Below, piece by piece: positions 18,022 through 27,505 of a stretch of DNA of 64,000 nucleotides (positions are counted from its first letter, which is position 1; the number at the start of each line of letters is the position of its first letter). Under the pieces are notes generated by a model that worked only from the letters and a program-made list of their open reading frames with translations, searched no databases and was not told the origin of the DNA. The stretch is from DATJGR01 sp963735085 (GTDB taxonomy: Bacteria; Pseudomonadota; Gammaproteobacteria; Pseudomonadales; Azotimanducaceae): positions 310,001-374,000 of the forward strand of contig CAVTJP010000002.1 of assembly GCA_963735085.1 (NCBI GenBank). The letters are read 5' to 3'. The translations under genes and the position numbers were made by a program.

Positions 18022-19761
18022 ATGACCAACTACGCCCACTTCATACCGAATGGCCCTGTGCCGGTTGCCAGCGCCTATGGCAACCGATCGTTTCGATGGC
18101 GGGGCAGACCACTGGTTGCGTTGCTCGACGGTTGTCGCCGCGCGCTGCTGGCGGCCGTCGCCGTGCTCGGATTCGTGGTGTCCGGCGTATCCGCCGCCGC
18201 GGCGCCCGACCCCGGCGCAGTTCAGCACCGCCTTGATGAGCTGACTTCGGTGGGCGCCGTAACGCCGGTGTCGTTCGCGGCGCCGGACGTGCTGCTGCAC
18301 TTCTATCAGCAGCGCGGCTTCGCGCTCGCGTGGGACGACGCGCGCGCCGCCGCGTTCATCCAAATCGTCCGTTCCGCCGGCACCCAGGGACTCACGCCAG
18401 CCGATTATCTGGACGCGCAATTGACCGCACTGCCGCCGCTGTCAGGCTTGTCCGGCACCGCGCGCATCGACGCTGATGCCGAGTTCACCGAAGCGTTCTT
18501 GCGTTACGCGTACGACTGTCGCTTCGGCAAAGTGAATCCGCAGCAGCTCGATTCGTCGTGGAACTACGCGCGCAGCGTGTCGAATGGCGGGCCGTATGCA
18601 GCGCTCGAGCGGATTCTTGCAGCGCCGGATCTGGCTGCGCAACTCGCGGTCGAAGTCGGCCACGGCGCGGTGTACAACGCGATGCGCGTGGTGCTCGCGC
18701 GCTATCGCGGATATGCCGCCGCCAGCGGTTGGAAAACGCTTCCGGCCGGCGCGACGTTGAAGCTCGGCGTTGTGGACCCGCGTGTGGCGGCGTTGCGCGC
18801 GCGGCTCGCCGCCGAAGGCTTCGAATCCGACACGGCCGGCGATCCCAACACATTTGATGAGACGCTCGCGAAGGCGGTGAGTGCGTTCCAGACACGCCAC
18901 GGACTCGGCGCCGACGGCGCGGTAGGCGCGAAGACGCTCGACGCGCTCAACGTTCCGGCCAGTGCGCTGGTCGATCGCCTGCGCGTCAACCTCGAGCGGT
19001 TGCGCTGGGTGCTCGTCCAACTCACACCGCGCTTCGTCGCGGTCAACATTGCCGGCTATCGCGTTTACTACACCGAAGACGACCGCGTGCGCTGGACCGC
19101 GCGCGCGATCGTCGGCAAGCCGTACCGGGCGACACCGACCTTCCGCGCCGAGATGACATACCTCGTCGTCAATCCGGACTGGACGGTGCCGCCGACGATC
19201 TTGCACGAAGATAGTTTGCCCGCGCTGCGCCGCGACCCGAGTTATCTCACCCAAGAACGCATGGACGTTGTCGACCGCAACAGTGGGCGCGTCGTCGATC
19301 CGTCCACCATCGACTGGCAGCACGTCACGGCGAAGAACTTCCCGTACATGCTACGGCAGCGCCCCGGCCCAACGAACGCGCTGGGCCGCATCAAATTCAT
19401 GTTCCCGAACAGCCATTTCGTGTTCCTGCACGACACGCCGTTGCGCGACCTGTTCAATCGCAACGAACGCGCGTTCAGTTCCGGCTGCATTCGCGTCGAA
19501 CACCCGTTCGAACTCGCCAACATACTGCTCGAAGGCGATCCAAAGTGGACACCCGCGGCCCTGAAGCAGGCGCTCGACAGCGAACAGACCGAGAAGATTT
19601 CGTTGCGGCGTCCCGTACCCGTGCTGATTGTGTATCTGACGACGGTGGCATTCGACGGTGGTCGCGAGTACACGTTCTTGAACGACATCTATCACCGCGA
19701 CGATGCGGTGCTGCACGCACTGAACGCCGGCTTCGTGTATTCGCCGCCGTCGGGGCTGTAA
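18022..19761 (+). CDS. murein L,D-transpeptidase (YcbB/LdtD type)
   Basis: A 579-residue periplasmic enzyme that makes 3-3 crosslinks in peptidoglycan. The N-terminus has a long cytoplasmic leader followed by a membrane anchor (ALLAAVAVLGFVVSGVSA). Next are a scaffold domain, a peptidoglycan-binding domain (AVSAFQTRHGLGADG) and the YkuD catalytic domain. That domain has TPTFRAEMTYLVVNPDWTVP, HDTPLRDLFNR and SSGCIRV with the nucleophile Cys489. This matches YcbB architecture and length (about 600). The ATG at 18022 is accepted though no strong ribosome site is visible. Confidence 0.93.
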   Translation: MTNYAHFIPNGPVPVASAYGNRSFRWRGRPLVALLDGCRRALLAAVAVLGFVVSGVSAAAAPDPGAVQHRLDELTSVGAVTPVSFAAPDVLLHFYQQRGFALAWDDARAAAFIQIVRSAGTQGLTPADYLDAQLTALPPLSGLSGTARIDADAEFTEAFLRYAYDCRFGKVNPQQLDSSWNYARSVSNGGPYAALERILAAPDLAAQLAVEVGHGAVYNAMRVVLARYRGYAAASGWKTLPAGATLKLGVVDPRVAALRARLAAEGFESDTAGDPNTFDETLAKAVSAFQTRHGLGADGAVGAKTLDALNVPASALVDRLRVNLERLRWVLVQLTPRFVAVNIAGYRVYYTEDDRVRWTARAIVGKPYRATPTFRAEMTYLVVNPDWTVPPTILHEDSLPALRRDPSYLTQERMDVVDRNSGRVVDPSTIDWQHVTAKNFPYMLRQRPGPTNALGRIKFMFPNSHFVFLHDTPLRDLFNRNERAFSSGCIRVEHPFELANILLEGDPKWTPAALKQALDSEQTEKISLRRPVPVLIVYLTTVAFDGGREYTFLNDIYHRDDAVLHALNAGFVYSPPSGL

Positions 19762-19855
19762 GCCCACCAACCGCGGCGCGGTATGTCGCTATTTCTGGCT
19801 GCGCCGAAGCGGTCGAGTGAATTAGGCTAACGCCCTCTGTCCCCATCAAGTCGAG

Positions 19856-20731
19856 GTGCAACGCGTCGTGGCATTTCAAACGGACGATTCGTCATCGTTC
19901 ATCGAGTCGGTGGTTCACGCGACCGACTTTTCCCCTGCAAGTGAGCGCGCATTCGCGCACGCGCTCGCAATCGCGGCGATCCGTCGCGCAAGCCTCACGA
20001 TCCTGCACGTGGGCACAAACCACGACACCGATTGGCAACGCTTTCCGCATGTGCGGGGGGTCCTGGAGCGCTGGGGCTTGCTGGCGCCCGGCAGTTCTCA
20101 AGCAGACGTCGGCGACCAACTCGGCGTACAAGTTACCAAGGTGTCGATTGCGAGCCGCTTTCCAGCGGCTGCCATCGCGACCCATCTCGAAGACGAACCG
20201 GCCGACCTGCTCGTCGTCGCTACCGAAGGACGTGAGGGCGCGGCGCGCTGGTTGCGAGGCTCGGTCGCCGAGGCCATGGCGCGCCGGTCGCGGACGATGA
20301 CGCTGTTCGTGCCGAACGAGGCAGATCGCGACATCGTATCGATCGCCGACGGCCACCTCACGCTGAACAACATACTGGTCCCCATCGATCATTCGCCCGA
20401 CCCGAGTACAGCGATCGAATTCGCGACGCGTGTCGCCACGATCGTTGGAGATGGAGAGGTCCCGATCACCCTGCTGCACGTCGGCGAGGAACGCAACGCG
20501 CCGAAGGTTCGCACGCCGGCCGGTGAAGGGTGGTCGTTCGCGCGAATGCATCGCGACGGTGACCCGGTGGTCGAAATCGCCGCGGCGGCGGAGTTCGTCA
20601 AGGCGGAACTCATCGTGATGCCGACGGCGGGACGATCGGGCGTTTTCGAAGCGCTGAACGGCAGCACGACGGAGCGCGTGTTGCGGCGTGCCGGATGCGC
20701 GTTGCTCGCGGTGCCTGCCGGCCCCGGCTAG
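19856..20731 (+). CDS. tandem universal stress protein (UspA domains)
   Basis: A 291-residue protein with two Usp domains. The first (about 18-145) starts VVHATDFSPASERAFAHAL and has LLVVATEGREGAARWLRGS. The second (about 160-290) starts NNILVPIDHSPDPS and ends IVMPTAGRSGVF...NGSTTERVLRRA, matching the G(x2)G(x9)G(S/T) ATP-binding signature. Cytoplasmic. GTG 19856 is the longest start and GTG 19868 is an alternative. Tandem Usp proteins are linked to energy and membrane stress. It stands alone behind the L,D-transpeptidase. Confidence 0.9.
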   Translation: MQRVVAFQTDDSSSFIESVVHATDFSPASERAFAHALAIAAIRRASLTILHVGTNHDTDWQRFPHVRGVLERWGLLAPGSSQADVGDQLGVQVTKVSIASRFPAAAIATHLEDEPADLLVVATEGREGAARWLRGSVAEAMARRSRTMTLFVPNEADRDIVSIADGHLTLNNILVPIDHSPDPSTAIEFATRVATIVGDGEVPITLLHVGEERNAPKVRTPAGEGWSFARMHRDGDPVVEIAAAAEFVKAELIVMPTAGRSGVFEALNGSTTERVLRRAGCALLAVPAGPG

Positions 20732-20817
20732 CCGATTGGTTTAGCCGGCTATTGTTGCAATTCCGGCTACAATGACAGGGGTCCTTTCCTCCAATCAGAA
20801 CTACGGGAGCCATCTTC

Positions 20818-21243
20818 ATGACCAGCCAACACGTACGTGCTGCCTTCGGCCTGTTGTTGTTCGGTGTGATCTGTGCGGTCGCTACCGGTTGCGGCAGCAC
20901 CAAGGTGTACGACACCCGCAAGACGATCGTCTACGGCGACCAGATGTACAACGTGACCGATACCAAGCAGTTCAGCGCCACTGAAGAAGGCAGTTTGCCC
21001 GACGGCACGACCGTCGACCTGAAGAACGCAGACAAGAAAAAGCTCCAGGAGCTGCTGAAGCAATACAAGAACATTCCCGTACTCATGGCTTTTCACTTCG
21101 ACGACAAGGTACTGCTCTACCGCCAGGTGACCGCGACCAGTTGGAGTGATTTTGACCGCGCGCAAAGCGACTTCCAGCGCGCGGGCAAGAAGATCAGAGA
21201 AATGATGGAAGACGAGCGCTCGACACAACTCAAGCTGAAGTGA
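20818..21243 (+). CDS. small lipoprotein of unknown function
   Basis: A 141-residue lipoprotein. The signal peptide ends in VATGC, with the lipidated cysteine near residue 25. The mature domain (VYDTRKTIVYGDQMYNVTDT, then a helix ELLKQYKNIPVLMAF, then LYRQVTATSWSDF) is compact and charged. The family is not recognised. Start ATG 20818 follows GGGAGCC (ribosome site). Monocistronic between the Usp gene and the flavoprotein gene. Confidence 0.75.
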   Translation: MTSQHVRAAFGLLLFGVICAVATGCGSTKVYDTRKTIVYGDQMYNVTDTKQFSATEEGSLPDGTTVDLKNADKKKLQELLKQYKNIPVLMAFHFDDKVLLYRQVTATSWSDFDRAQSDFQRAGKKIREMMEDERSTQLKLK

Positions 21244-21341
21244 ACCGTCTGTATGGCGTGTGATGGATAGGTGCCGGCTGCGCCGTAGAACTTCGGAAGA
21301 AGCCGGCACCCTGAGTACCCGCCAACGATAAAGGCAACCTG

Positions 21342-22751
21342 ATGAACGCAGTAGTGGTGACGCTGGACGGCGAGCAGACGGAAATCGCCGACGACACCGT
21401 GATGGCGCTGCGCGCGTCACTGCGAGGAACCTTGTTGCAGCCTCTGGATGACGGCTACCACACCGCGCGGCGTGTCTGGAATGCCAACATCGACCGCAGA
21501 CCTGCGCTGATCGCGCGCTGTGCCGGTGTCTGCGACGTGCAACGGGTGGTTGGCTTCTCGCGACACCATAATCTGAAGCTGTCGGTGCGTGGCGGTGGAC
21601 ACGGCGCACCCGGTTACGCCACCAACGACGGCGGTGTGGTGCTCGACCTGTCGATGATGAAAGGCATCCGCGTGGATCCAACGACGCACATCGGGCGCGC
21701 TGAAGGTGGCGCGTTGTGGCGTGACCTGGACCATGAAACACAAGCCTTCGGTCTCGCGACGACCGGCGGCACCGTCTCCAACACCGGGATCGGTGGATTG
21801 ACGCTGGGCGGCGGCCTGGGCTGGTTGCATGGTCTGCACGGCCTGACGATCGACAATCTCTTGTCGGTAGACCTGGTCACCGCGGACGGTTCGTTTCTGA
21901 CCGTCAGCGAAGCGCTGAACCCGGACCTGTTCTGGGCGTTGCGCGGCGGCGGCGGCAATTTCGGCGTGGCGGTATCGTTCGAATACCGTCTGCATCCAGC
22001 CACGGACGTGTTCGGCGGCTTGCTGCTCTATCCGCTTGCGCGCGGACGCGATGTGCTGCAGTTCTATCGAGACTTCTGTGCAGAGTTACCGGATGCAGCG
22101 GGTCTGGCCGCCGGCTGTCTCACTGCTCCGGATGGTAGTCGTGTGGTCGCGCTGATCCCCGGCTACACCGGCAATATCGATGCGGCGGTGCGAACGTTTG
22201 CGCCCATCACGGCCGCGCTCGGTGAGCCGATGGCCAACCTGACCGGGCCGATGAACTATTGCCAGCGCCAGTCACTCCTCGATGATCCAGCCGCAGTGCA
22301 CGGCCTGCATCGTTACTGGCGGTCTGCGTTCACGCGGCGTCTCAGCGACAAATTCATCGATGCAATGATCGACGGCGCCGGTGACTTCGGCTCGCCGCGC
22401 GATACATTTCTGCTGTTCTATCTGAACGGGGCGGCGACGCGCGTGGCACCCGATGCGACTGCATTTTCGGCTCGCGAACCGCAATGGGATTTCGACGCGA
22501 TCGGCTGCTGGGAGCACGCAGACGAATCGCCCGCGCGTATCAGTTGGGTTCGAGAATTCTGGCAGCGTTCAGAAGGCGAACTGGACCAGACTGTGTATCT
22601 CAATCACGCGTCCAGTGACGACAATCCAGAGAAAATCCGCGCCTCGTTCGGCAGCAACTACGCGCGATTGCGGCAGATCAAGCGACGCTACGATCCCAAC
22701 AATCTGTTTCGTCAGAATGCGAACATACTGCCCGCGTTCGAGCAGGCGTAG
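21342..22751 (+). CDS. FAD-linked oxidoreductase (berberine bridge enzyme-like)
   Basis: A 469-residue flavoprotein of the VAO/PCMH superfamily. The FAD domain shows LSVRGGGHGAPGYAT, with the histidine that can carry covalent FAD, and GIGGLTLGGGLGWL. The cysteine used for a second covalent link in bicovalent members is absent. The BBE C-terminal domain ends with YARLRQIKRRYDPNNLF and QNANILP. No Tat signal, so cytoplasmic. Substrates of bacterial members are diverse (sugars, alcohols, secondary metabolites); none can be assigned here. Confidence 0.9.
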   Translation: MNAVVVTLDGEQTEIADDTVMALRASLRGTLLQPLDDGYHTARRVWNANIDRRPALIARCAGVCDVQRVVGFSRHHNLKLSVRGGGHGAPGYATNDGGVVLDLSMMKGIRVDPTTHIGRAEGGALWRDLDHETQAFGLATTGGTVSNTGIGGLTLGGGLGWLHGLHGLTIDNLLSVDLVTADGSFLTVSEALNPDLFWALRGGGGNFGVAVSFEYRLHPATDVFGGLLLYPLARGRDVLQFYRDFCAELPDAAGLAAGCLTAPDGSRVVALIPGYTGNIDAAVRTFAPITAALGEPMANLTGPMNYCQRQSLLDDPAAVHGLHRYWRSAFTRRLSDKFIDAMIDGAGDFGSPRDTFLLFYLNGAATRVAPDATAFSAREPQWDFDAIGCWEHADESPARISWVREFWQRSEGELDQTVYLNHASSDDNPEKIRASFGSNYARLRQIKRRYDPNNLFRQNANILPAFEQA

Positions 22752-22801
22752 ACGCGCCTTAAAGTCGTGGTATCGGTTGGGGTTGAGTTGAGACGAGCAG
22801 G

Positions 22802-23761
22802 TTAACGTCTTCGCCGACGCTGCTGCCAAGTCAGCAACTCACCGACGAAGCCGCGCCGGAACGCCACCACGCACACCACGAATATCACGCCGATGATCAC
22901 GCTGACCCACGAGCCGGCGCGGTCGGCCAGGAAATCCTGCAGTCCGCTGATCGTGAATGCGCCAAGTACCGGCCCGGTGAACGTACCCATGCCCCCCAGC
23001 AGGGTCATCAGTACGACCTCGCCGGACAGCGACCAGTGCGCATCGGTGAGTGACGCGAAGCCGAGCACGACGGCCTTTAGTGCCCCGGCGAGACCGGCAA
23101 GCCCTGACGACAGCACGAAGGCGAGCAACTTGTACCGATCGACGTCGTAGCCCAGCGATACGGCACGCGGTTCGTTTTCACGGATCGCCTTGAGCACCTG
23201 CCCGTACGGCGAATGGACGATGCGTACGATGAACAGGAATACCCCGACGAACACCGTCAACACGAAGTAGTACATCACCAGTGGCTCGGCCAGTGGCAGC
23301 ACGCCGAACAGCATCCCTCGTGGCACACCCTGCAAGCCGTCCTCGCCGCCGGTGAACGGCGCCTGCAGCCAGACGAAGTAAATCATCTGCGCCATTGCCA
23401 ACGTGATCATTGCGAAATAGATACCCTGACGGCGAATCGCGATTGAGCCCATCACCAGCCCGAGTGTTGCAGCAAATGCGGTGCCTGCGAGGATCCCGAG
23501 CCCCGGCGGCAGACCGGCACTGCGCACCAGCCAGCCGGTCGCGTACGCGCCCGCGCCGAGGAACGCAGCATGGCCGAATGACAGCAACCCGGTAAACCCC
23601 AACAACAAGTTGAAGGCGCACGCGAAGATCGCGAAGCACAGCGCCTTCATTACGAACAACGGATACAGACCGATGAACGGCGCCACCCCGAGCAGAATCA
23701 GGCCGGCGAGCCAGACGCAGCGCGCACGCCGGTTCGCCTGTGTTACGTCGTTGGGCGTCAC
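22802..23761 (-). CDS. livM: branched-chain amino acid-type ABC transporter permease LivM
   Basis: A 319-residue inner-membrane permease, last gene of the liv-type operon. The family signature LLLGFTGLLSFGHAAFLGAGAY sits in the first third, and the coupling-helix region IRENEPRAVSLGYDVDRYK in the last third. About nine hydrophobic helices. It starts with GTG 23761, overlapping the livH stop (GTGA). It pairs with LivH to form the channel. A basic tail (LLTWQQRRRRR) closes the protein. Confidence 0.94.
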   Translation of the reverse strand: MTPNDVTQANRRARCVWLAGLILLGVAPFIGLYPLFVMKALCFAIFACAFNLLLGFTGLLSFGHAAFLGAGAYATGWLVRSAGLPPGLGILAGTAFAATLGLVMGSIAIRRQGIYFAMITLAMAQMIYFVWLQAPFTGGEDGLQGVPRGMLFGVLPLAEPLVMYYFVLTVFVGVFLFIVRIVHSPYGQVLKAIRENEPRAVSLGYDVDRYKLLAFVLSSGLAGLAGALKAVVLGFASLTDAHWSLSGEVVLMTLLGGMGTFTGPVLGAFTISGLQDFLADRAGSWVSVIIGVIFVVCVVAFRRGFVGELLTWQQRRRRR

Positions 23762-24645
23762 TGCGTATCCCGGCCGAACAGACCGGACGGGGAAACCATC
23801 AGGACGATCGCCATAACGACGAACACGATCACGTTCGCCGCTTCGGGGTAGAACACCTTGGTGAGCCCCTCGATCAGGCCGAGCGCCAGCCCGGTGACTA
23901 TCGAACCGAAAATCGAGCCGAGGCCGCCAATCACGACGACGGCGAAGACGACGATAATCAGGTGGCTGCCCATCAGCGGCGTAACCTGAATGACCGGTGC
24001 GGCCAACACCCCGGCCAGTGCCGCAAGGCCGGTACCGAACCCATAAGTGAACATCACGATCAACGGCACGTTGATGCCGAACGCCTGCGCCAGCGCAGGG
24101 TTCTCTGTGGCGGCGCGCAGGTTGGCACCCAGCCGCGTGCGCTCAATGAAAAACCAGGTGCCGAGGCATACGCCAAGCGACACCAGCACAATCCATGCGC
24201 GATAGTTGGGCAGGATCATGAAGCCCAGATTGGATGCGCCGCGCAGCGCGTCCGGCACCGGGTATGCCTGACCGGACACGCCGAACTGTTCGCGCATCAC
24301 GCCTTCGGCGATCAACGCCAGACCGAACGTCAGCAGCAGGCCGTAGATCGGATCGCTCTTGTACAAACGCCGCAACAACGTGCGTTCTATCAGCATGCCC
24401 AGGACACCGATCAGCAGCGGCGCCAGCAGCAGCGCCTGCCAGTAGTTGATGCCGAAACGGTCCAAGCCGATCCAGGCGACGTACGCGCCCAGCATATACA
24501 GGGCGCCATGCGCGAAATTAACAATACCCAGCAAACCGAAGATCACGGCCAGGCCAAGGCTCAGCATCGCGTAGAACGAGCCGTTGACCAGGCCGAGCAA
24601 CAGCTGGCCGAGGAACGCCTGGATCGGTATGCCGAAGATGTCCAT
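23758..24645 (-). CDS. livH: branched-chain amino acid-type ABC transporter permease LivH
   Basis: A 295-residue permease with the LivH pattern: LVNGSFYAMLSLGLAVIFGLLG, NFAHGALYMLGAY, then RAATENPALAQAFGIN in the coupling loop and the GGLGSIFGSIVTGL motif. Eight or so membrane helices. It starts ATG 24645, 92 bases after the binding-protein stop, and its stop overlaps livM. It forms a heterodimer with LivM. Confidence 0.95.
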   Translation of the reverse strand: MDIFGIPIQAFLGQLLLGLVNGSFYAMLSLGLAVIFGLLGIVNFAHGALYMLGAYVAWIGLDRFGINYWQALLLAPLLIGVLGMLIERTLLRRLYKSDPIYGLLLTFGLALIAEGVMREQFGVSGQAYPVPDALRGASNLGFMILPNYRAWIVLVSLGVCLGTWFFIERTRLGANLRAATENPALAQAFGINVPLIVMFTYGFGTGLAALAGVLAAPVIQVTPLMGSHLIIVVFAVVVIGGLGSIFGSIVTGLALGLIEGLTKVFYPEAANVIVFVVMAIVLMVSPSGLFGRDTQ

Positions 24646-24737
24646 TGAAGCCAGATCAGGGATGAACGTTTTGCCGTTTTGTCGCCCGGTCGCGTTGAGA
24701 CGACGAAGCAGCGCAGCGGCTCCCCTTCGCTATCTCG

Positions 24738-25952
24738 TTATTTCCACAGTTTGCAGGTCGAGTCCGCCTTGGTTGTGAACGCGTCTTCGCCCTTGATGGT
24801 GGTGACCACGTTGAAATAGTCCCACGGCCGTTTCGATTGCGCCGGTGTCTTCACTTGCATCAGGTACATGTCGTGCACCATGCGGCCGTCGGGCCGTACA
24901 TAGCCGCCTTTGGCGTACATGTCGTTGATCTTGTGTCCGTGCAGATAGCTGTTGACCTGTTCACCGTCATCGCTGCCGAGTGCGGCGACAGCCTGGAGAT
25001 AGTTGCGCGCAACCGAATAGTCGGCCGCCTGCAGCGACGACGGCATGCGCTTCATCGTGGCATAGAAGCGCTGACTCCAGGCGCGCGTCTCGGCGTCGTG
25101 GTCCCAGTACCAACTGGTCGTCAGGTACATGCCCTGCGTAGCGTTCAGACCAACTGCGTGGATGTCGTTGATGAACAGCAGCAGTCCGGCGAGCTTCATC
25201 GTCTGGTTGATGCCGAATTCGTTAGCACCTTTGATGGCGTTGACGGTGTCGCCGCCGGCGTTGGCGAGGCCGAGAATCTGCGCTTTGCTGGATTGTGCCT
25301 GCAGCAGGTAGGACGAAAAGTCGCTGGTGTTCAGCGGCGCGCGCGATTCGCCGACCACGGTGCCGCCACCGGCCTTGATGACCTTGGCCGTATCGGCTTC
25401 CAGCGCATGACCGAACGCGTAATCCGCGGTCAGGAAGTACCAGCTCTTGCCGCCGGCTTTAACGACCGCACTGCCGGTACCCTTGGCGAGTGCGACCGTG
25501 TCGAACGCGTAATGAATGGTGTACGGAGAACATTGTTCGTTGGTGAGTGCCGAGGTACCCGCACCGACCACCATGAACGGCTTTTTCTTCTGCGCCGCCA
25601 CCTTGGCCATCGCCAGGTTGACGCCCGAATTCGTGCCGCCGATCAGCATGTCGAGATTCTCGGTGTCGAACCATTCGCGTGCTTTCACCACACCGATGTC
25701 GGGCTTGTTCTGATGATCGGCGACCAGCAATTCGATCTTCGCACCGTCGATCGCGCCGCCTGCGTCGGTAATCGCCATCTTGATCGCCGCGACACCCCCT
25801 GCGCCGTCGATGTCGGCATACAGCCCGGACATGTCGGTGATGAAGCCGATGCGAATGACGTTGCCGGAGATCTGCGCCTGCGCGGGGCCGCTGAAACTGA
25901 ACAGGCTCAGCGCAGCGATGCTGCCCATCACGATGATTGCTTTCGGATTCAT
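24738..25952 (-). CDS. ABC transporter substrate-binding protein (Leu/Ile/Val-type)
   Basis: A 404-residue periplasmic binding protein with a signal peptide ending ...PAQAQ. The Peripla_BP_6 fold starts IRIGFITDMSGLYADIDG, with KIELLVADHQNKPDIG and the cleft region FLTADYAFGHALEADT. AGGG is visible in the middle strand. AGGAG stands in front of ATG 25952. The length and the WYWDHDAETRAWSQRF segment resemble binders of aromatic or aliphatic acids rather than strict LivJ, so the solute is uncertain. It lies between livF and livH in one operon. Confidence 0.9.
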   Translation of the reverse strand: MNPKAIIVMGSIAALSLFSFSGPAQAQISGNVIRIGFITDMSGLYADIDGAGGVAAIKMAITDAGGAIDGAKIELLVADHQNKPDIGVVKAREWFDTENLDMLIGGTNSGVNLAMAKVAAQKKKPFMVVGAGTSALTNEQCSPYTIHYAFDTVALAKGTGSAVVKAGGKSWYFLTADYAFGHALEADTAKVIKAGGGTVVGESRAPLNTSDFSSYLLQAQSSKAQILGLANAGGDTVNAIKGANEFGINQTMKLAGLLLFINDIHAVGLNATQGMYLTTSWYWDHDAETRAWSQRFYATMKRMPSSLQAADYSVARNYLQAVAALGSDDGEQVNSYLHGHKINDMYAKGGYVRPDGRMVHDMYLMQVKTPAQSKRPWDYFNVVTTIKGEDAFTTKADSTCKLWK

Positions 25953-25995
25953 GCGGGACTCCTGTAAATCGGAAAAGGATAGCCGATGCCGGGTT

Positions 25996-26700
25996 TCAGA
26001 TGCCGAGGTACTCGTGCAGCGTGTCGCGGCGCGCCGGCAATTCGTCGCGCGTGAACGCCTGGACCACCTGGCCGTGTTCCATCACCAGAAAGCGGTCGGC
26101 GAGTTCCGCCGCAAATTCAAAATTCTGTTCGACCATCACAATCGTGTAACCCTGCGTGCGCAAGGTCATCACCATATCGGCGAGCTTGCGCACGATCACC
26201 GGGGCGAGACCTTCTGAGATCTCGTCGAGCAGCAACAGGCGCGCGCCGGTGCGCAGGATGCGCGCGATCGCGAGCATCTGCTGCTCACCGCCGGACAGGC
26301 GCGTACCCTGGCTGGATGCGCGCTCGCGCAGATTCGGAAACATGCGATAGATCTGCTCCACGCTCATGCCACCGTCGCGCAGCACCGGTGGCAGCAGCAG
26401 ATTTTCCTGCGCCGACAGGCTGGCGAAGATGCCACGTTCCTCGGGGCAATAACCGATGCCGAGGCGGGCAATCGTGTGGGTGCGCCTGCTGATGGTTTCG
26501 ACTCCGCGCACCTTGATCGAGCCGGTTCGGTTGCCGATCAGGCCGAGCACCGCGCGCAACGTACTCGTGCGTCCGGCACCGTTGCGCCCCAGCAACGTGA
26601 CCACTTCGCCTTCGTCGACGCGAAAATTGACGCCGTGCAGCACGTGCGATTCACCGTACCAGCCATGCACATCAGCGACTTCAAGTAGAGCCTGCGTCAT
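25996..26700 (-). CDS. livF: ABC transporter ATP-binding protein LivF
   Basis: A 234-residue ATPase. Signature LSGGEQQMLAIARIL, Walker B RLLLLDEIS and a late VMVEQNF histidine-loop variant are present. The Walker A motif reads GRNGAGRTST, with arginine where lysine is standard. Similar GRT/GRS variants occur in some proteobacterial LivF proteins, so this need not be inactivating, and LivG has a normal lysine. ATG 26700 shares one base with the livG stop (TGATG). It works with LivG to drive uptake. Confidence 0.92.
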   Translation of the reverse strand: MTQALLEVADVHGWYGESHVLHGVNFRVDEGEVVTLLGRNGAGRTSTLRAVLGLIGNRTGSIKVRGVETISRRTHTIARLGIGYCPEERGIFASLSAQENLLLPPVLRDGGMSVEQIYRMFPNLRERASSQGTRLSGGEQQMLAIARILRTGARLLLLDEISEGLAPVIVRKLADMVMTLRTQGYTIVMVEQNFEFAAELADRFLVMEHGQVVQAFTRDELPARRDTLHEYLGI

Positions 26701-27503
26701 CAATGAGCGCCTTGCAGCGCTGCGGTTGCGCTACCCATGTACGCTTCGATCACAGCCGGATCTTTCGACACCGTCTCGTAGGAACCTTCGGCCAGCACGG
26801 TGCCGGCCTGCAGCACAGTGATGTTGTCAGCGAGGCTCGACACCACGCTCATGTTGTGCTCCACCATCAATACCGTGCGGCCATCCGCCGCTTGCCTGAT
26901 CAGATGGCGGACGCGGTCGACGTCTTCGCTGCTCATGCCTTGTGTGGGTTCGTCGAGCAGCATCAGGCTCGGTTGCATTGCCAGCGTTGTTGCAATCTCC
27001 AGCGCGCGCTTGCGCCCGTACGCCAGTTCGACGGCGGGGGAGTGCGCAAACCGCTCTAGGTCAACCTGCCTCAACAACTCCATCACGCGGGCGTTGAGTG
27101 TGTGCAGACTGCGCTCCGCGCGCCAGAAATGAAACGACGTGCCGAGCTTACGCTGCAGCGCCACGCGCACGTTCTCGAGCACCGACAGATGCGGGAACAC
27201 CGCTGATATCTGAAACGAGCGGATCACGCCGCGGCGGGCAATTGCCGCGGGCTGCTCGCGCGTGATGTCGTTGCCTTCGAACAGGATCTCACCCGATGTC
27301 GGTGCCAGAAATTTCGTCAACAGATTGAAGCAGGTCGTCTTGCCGGCACCGTTCGGGCCGATCAGCGCATGAATGCTGCCGCGGCGCACGCGCAGGTCGA
27401 CGTTGCTGACGGCGACGAAGCCTTTGAACTGCTTGGTCAGCGCGCGGGTTTCCAGGATCAACTCGCTGCCAGGCGGGCGAACATCGCGGTCTAGTGCATG
27501 CAT
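26700..27503 (-). CDS. livG: ABC transporter ATP-binding protein LivG
   Basis: A 267-residue ATPase with Walker A GPNGAGKTTCFNLL, the LivG-typical long insertion (RKLGTSFHFWRAERS), signature ELAYGRKRALEIATTL in place of a canonical LSGGQ as usual in LivG, Walker B LMLLDEPTQG, and VEHNMSVV. Start ATG 27503 lies two bases after the stop of the cardiolipin synthase gene upstream, so the transporter operon may be co-transcribed with it. Confidence 0.94.
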   Translation of the reverse strand: MHALDRDVRPPGSELILETRALTKQFKGFVAVSNVDLRVRRGSIHALIGPNGAGKTTCFNLLTKFLAPTSGEILFEGNDITREQPAAIARRGVIRSFQISAVFPHLSVLENVRVALQRKLGTSFHFWRAERSLHTLNARVMELLRQVDLERFAHSPAVELAYGRKRALEIATTLAMQPSLMLLDEPTQGMSSEDVDRVRHLIRQAADGRTVLMVEHNMSVVSSLADNITVLQAGTVLAEGSYETVSKDPAVIEAYMGSATAALQGAH

Positions 27504-27505
27504 GA

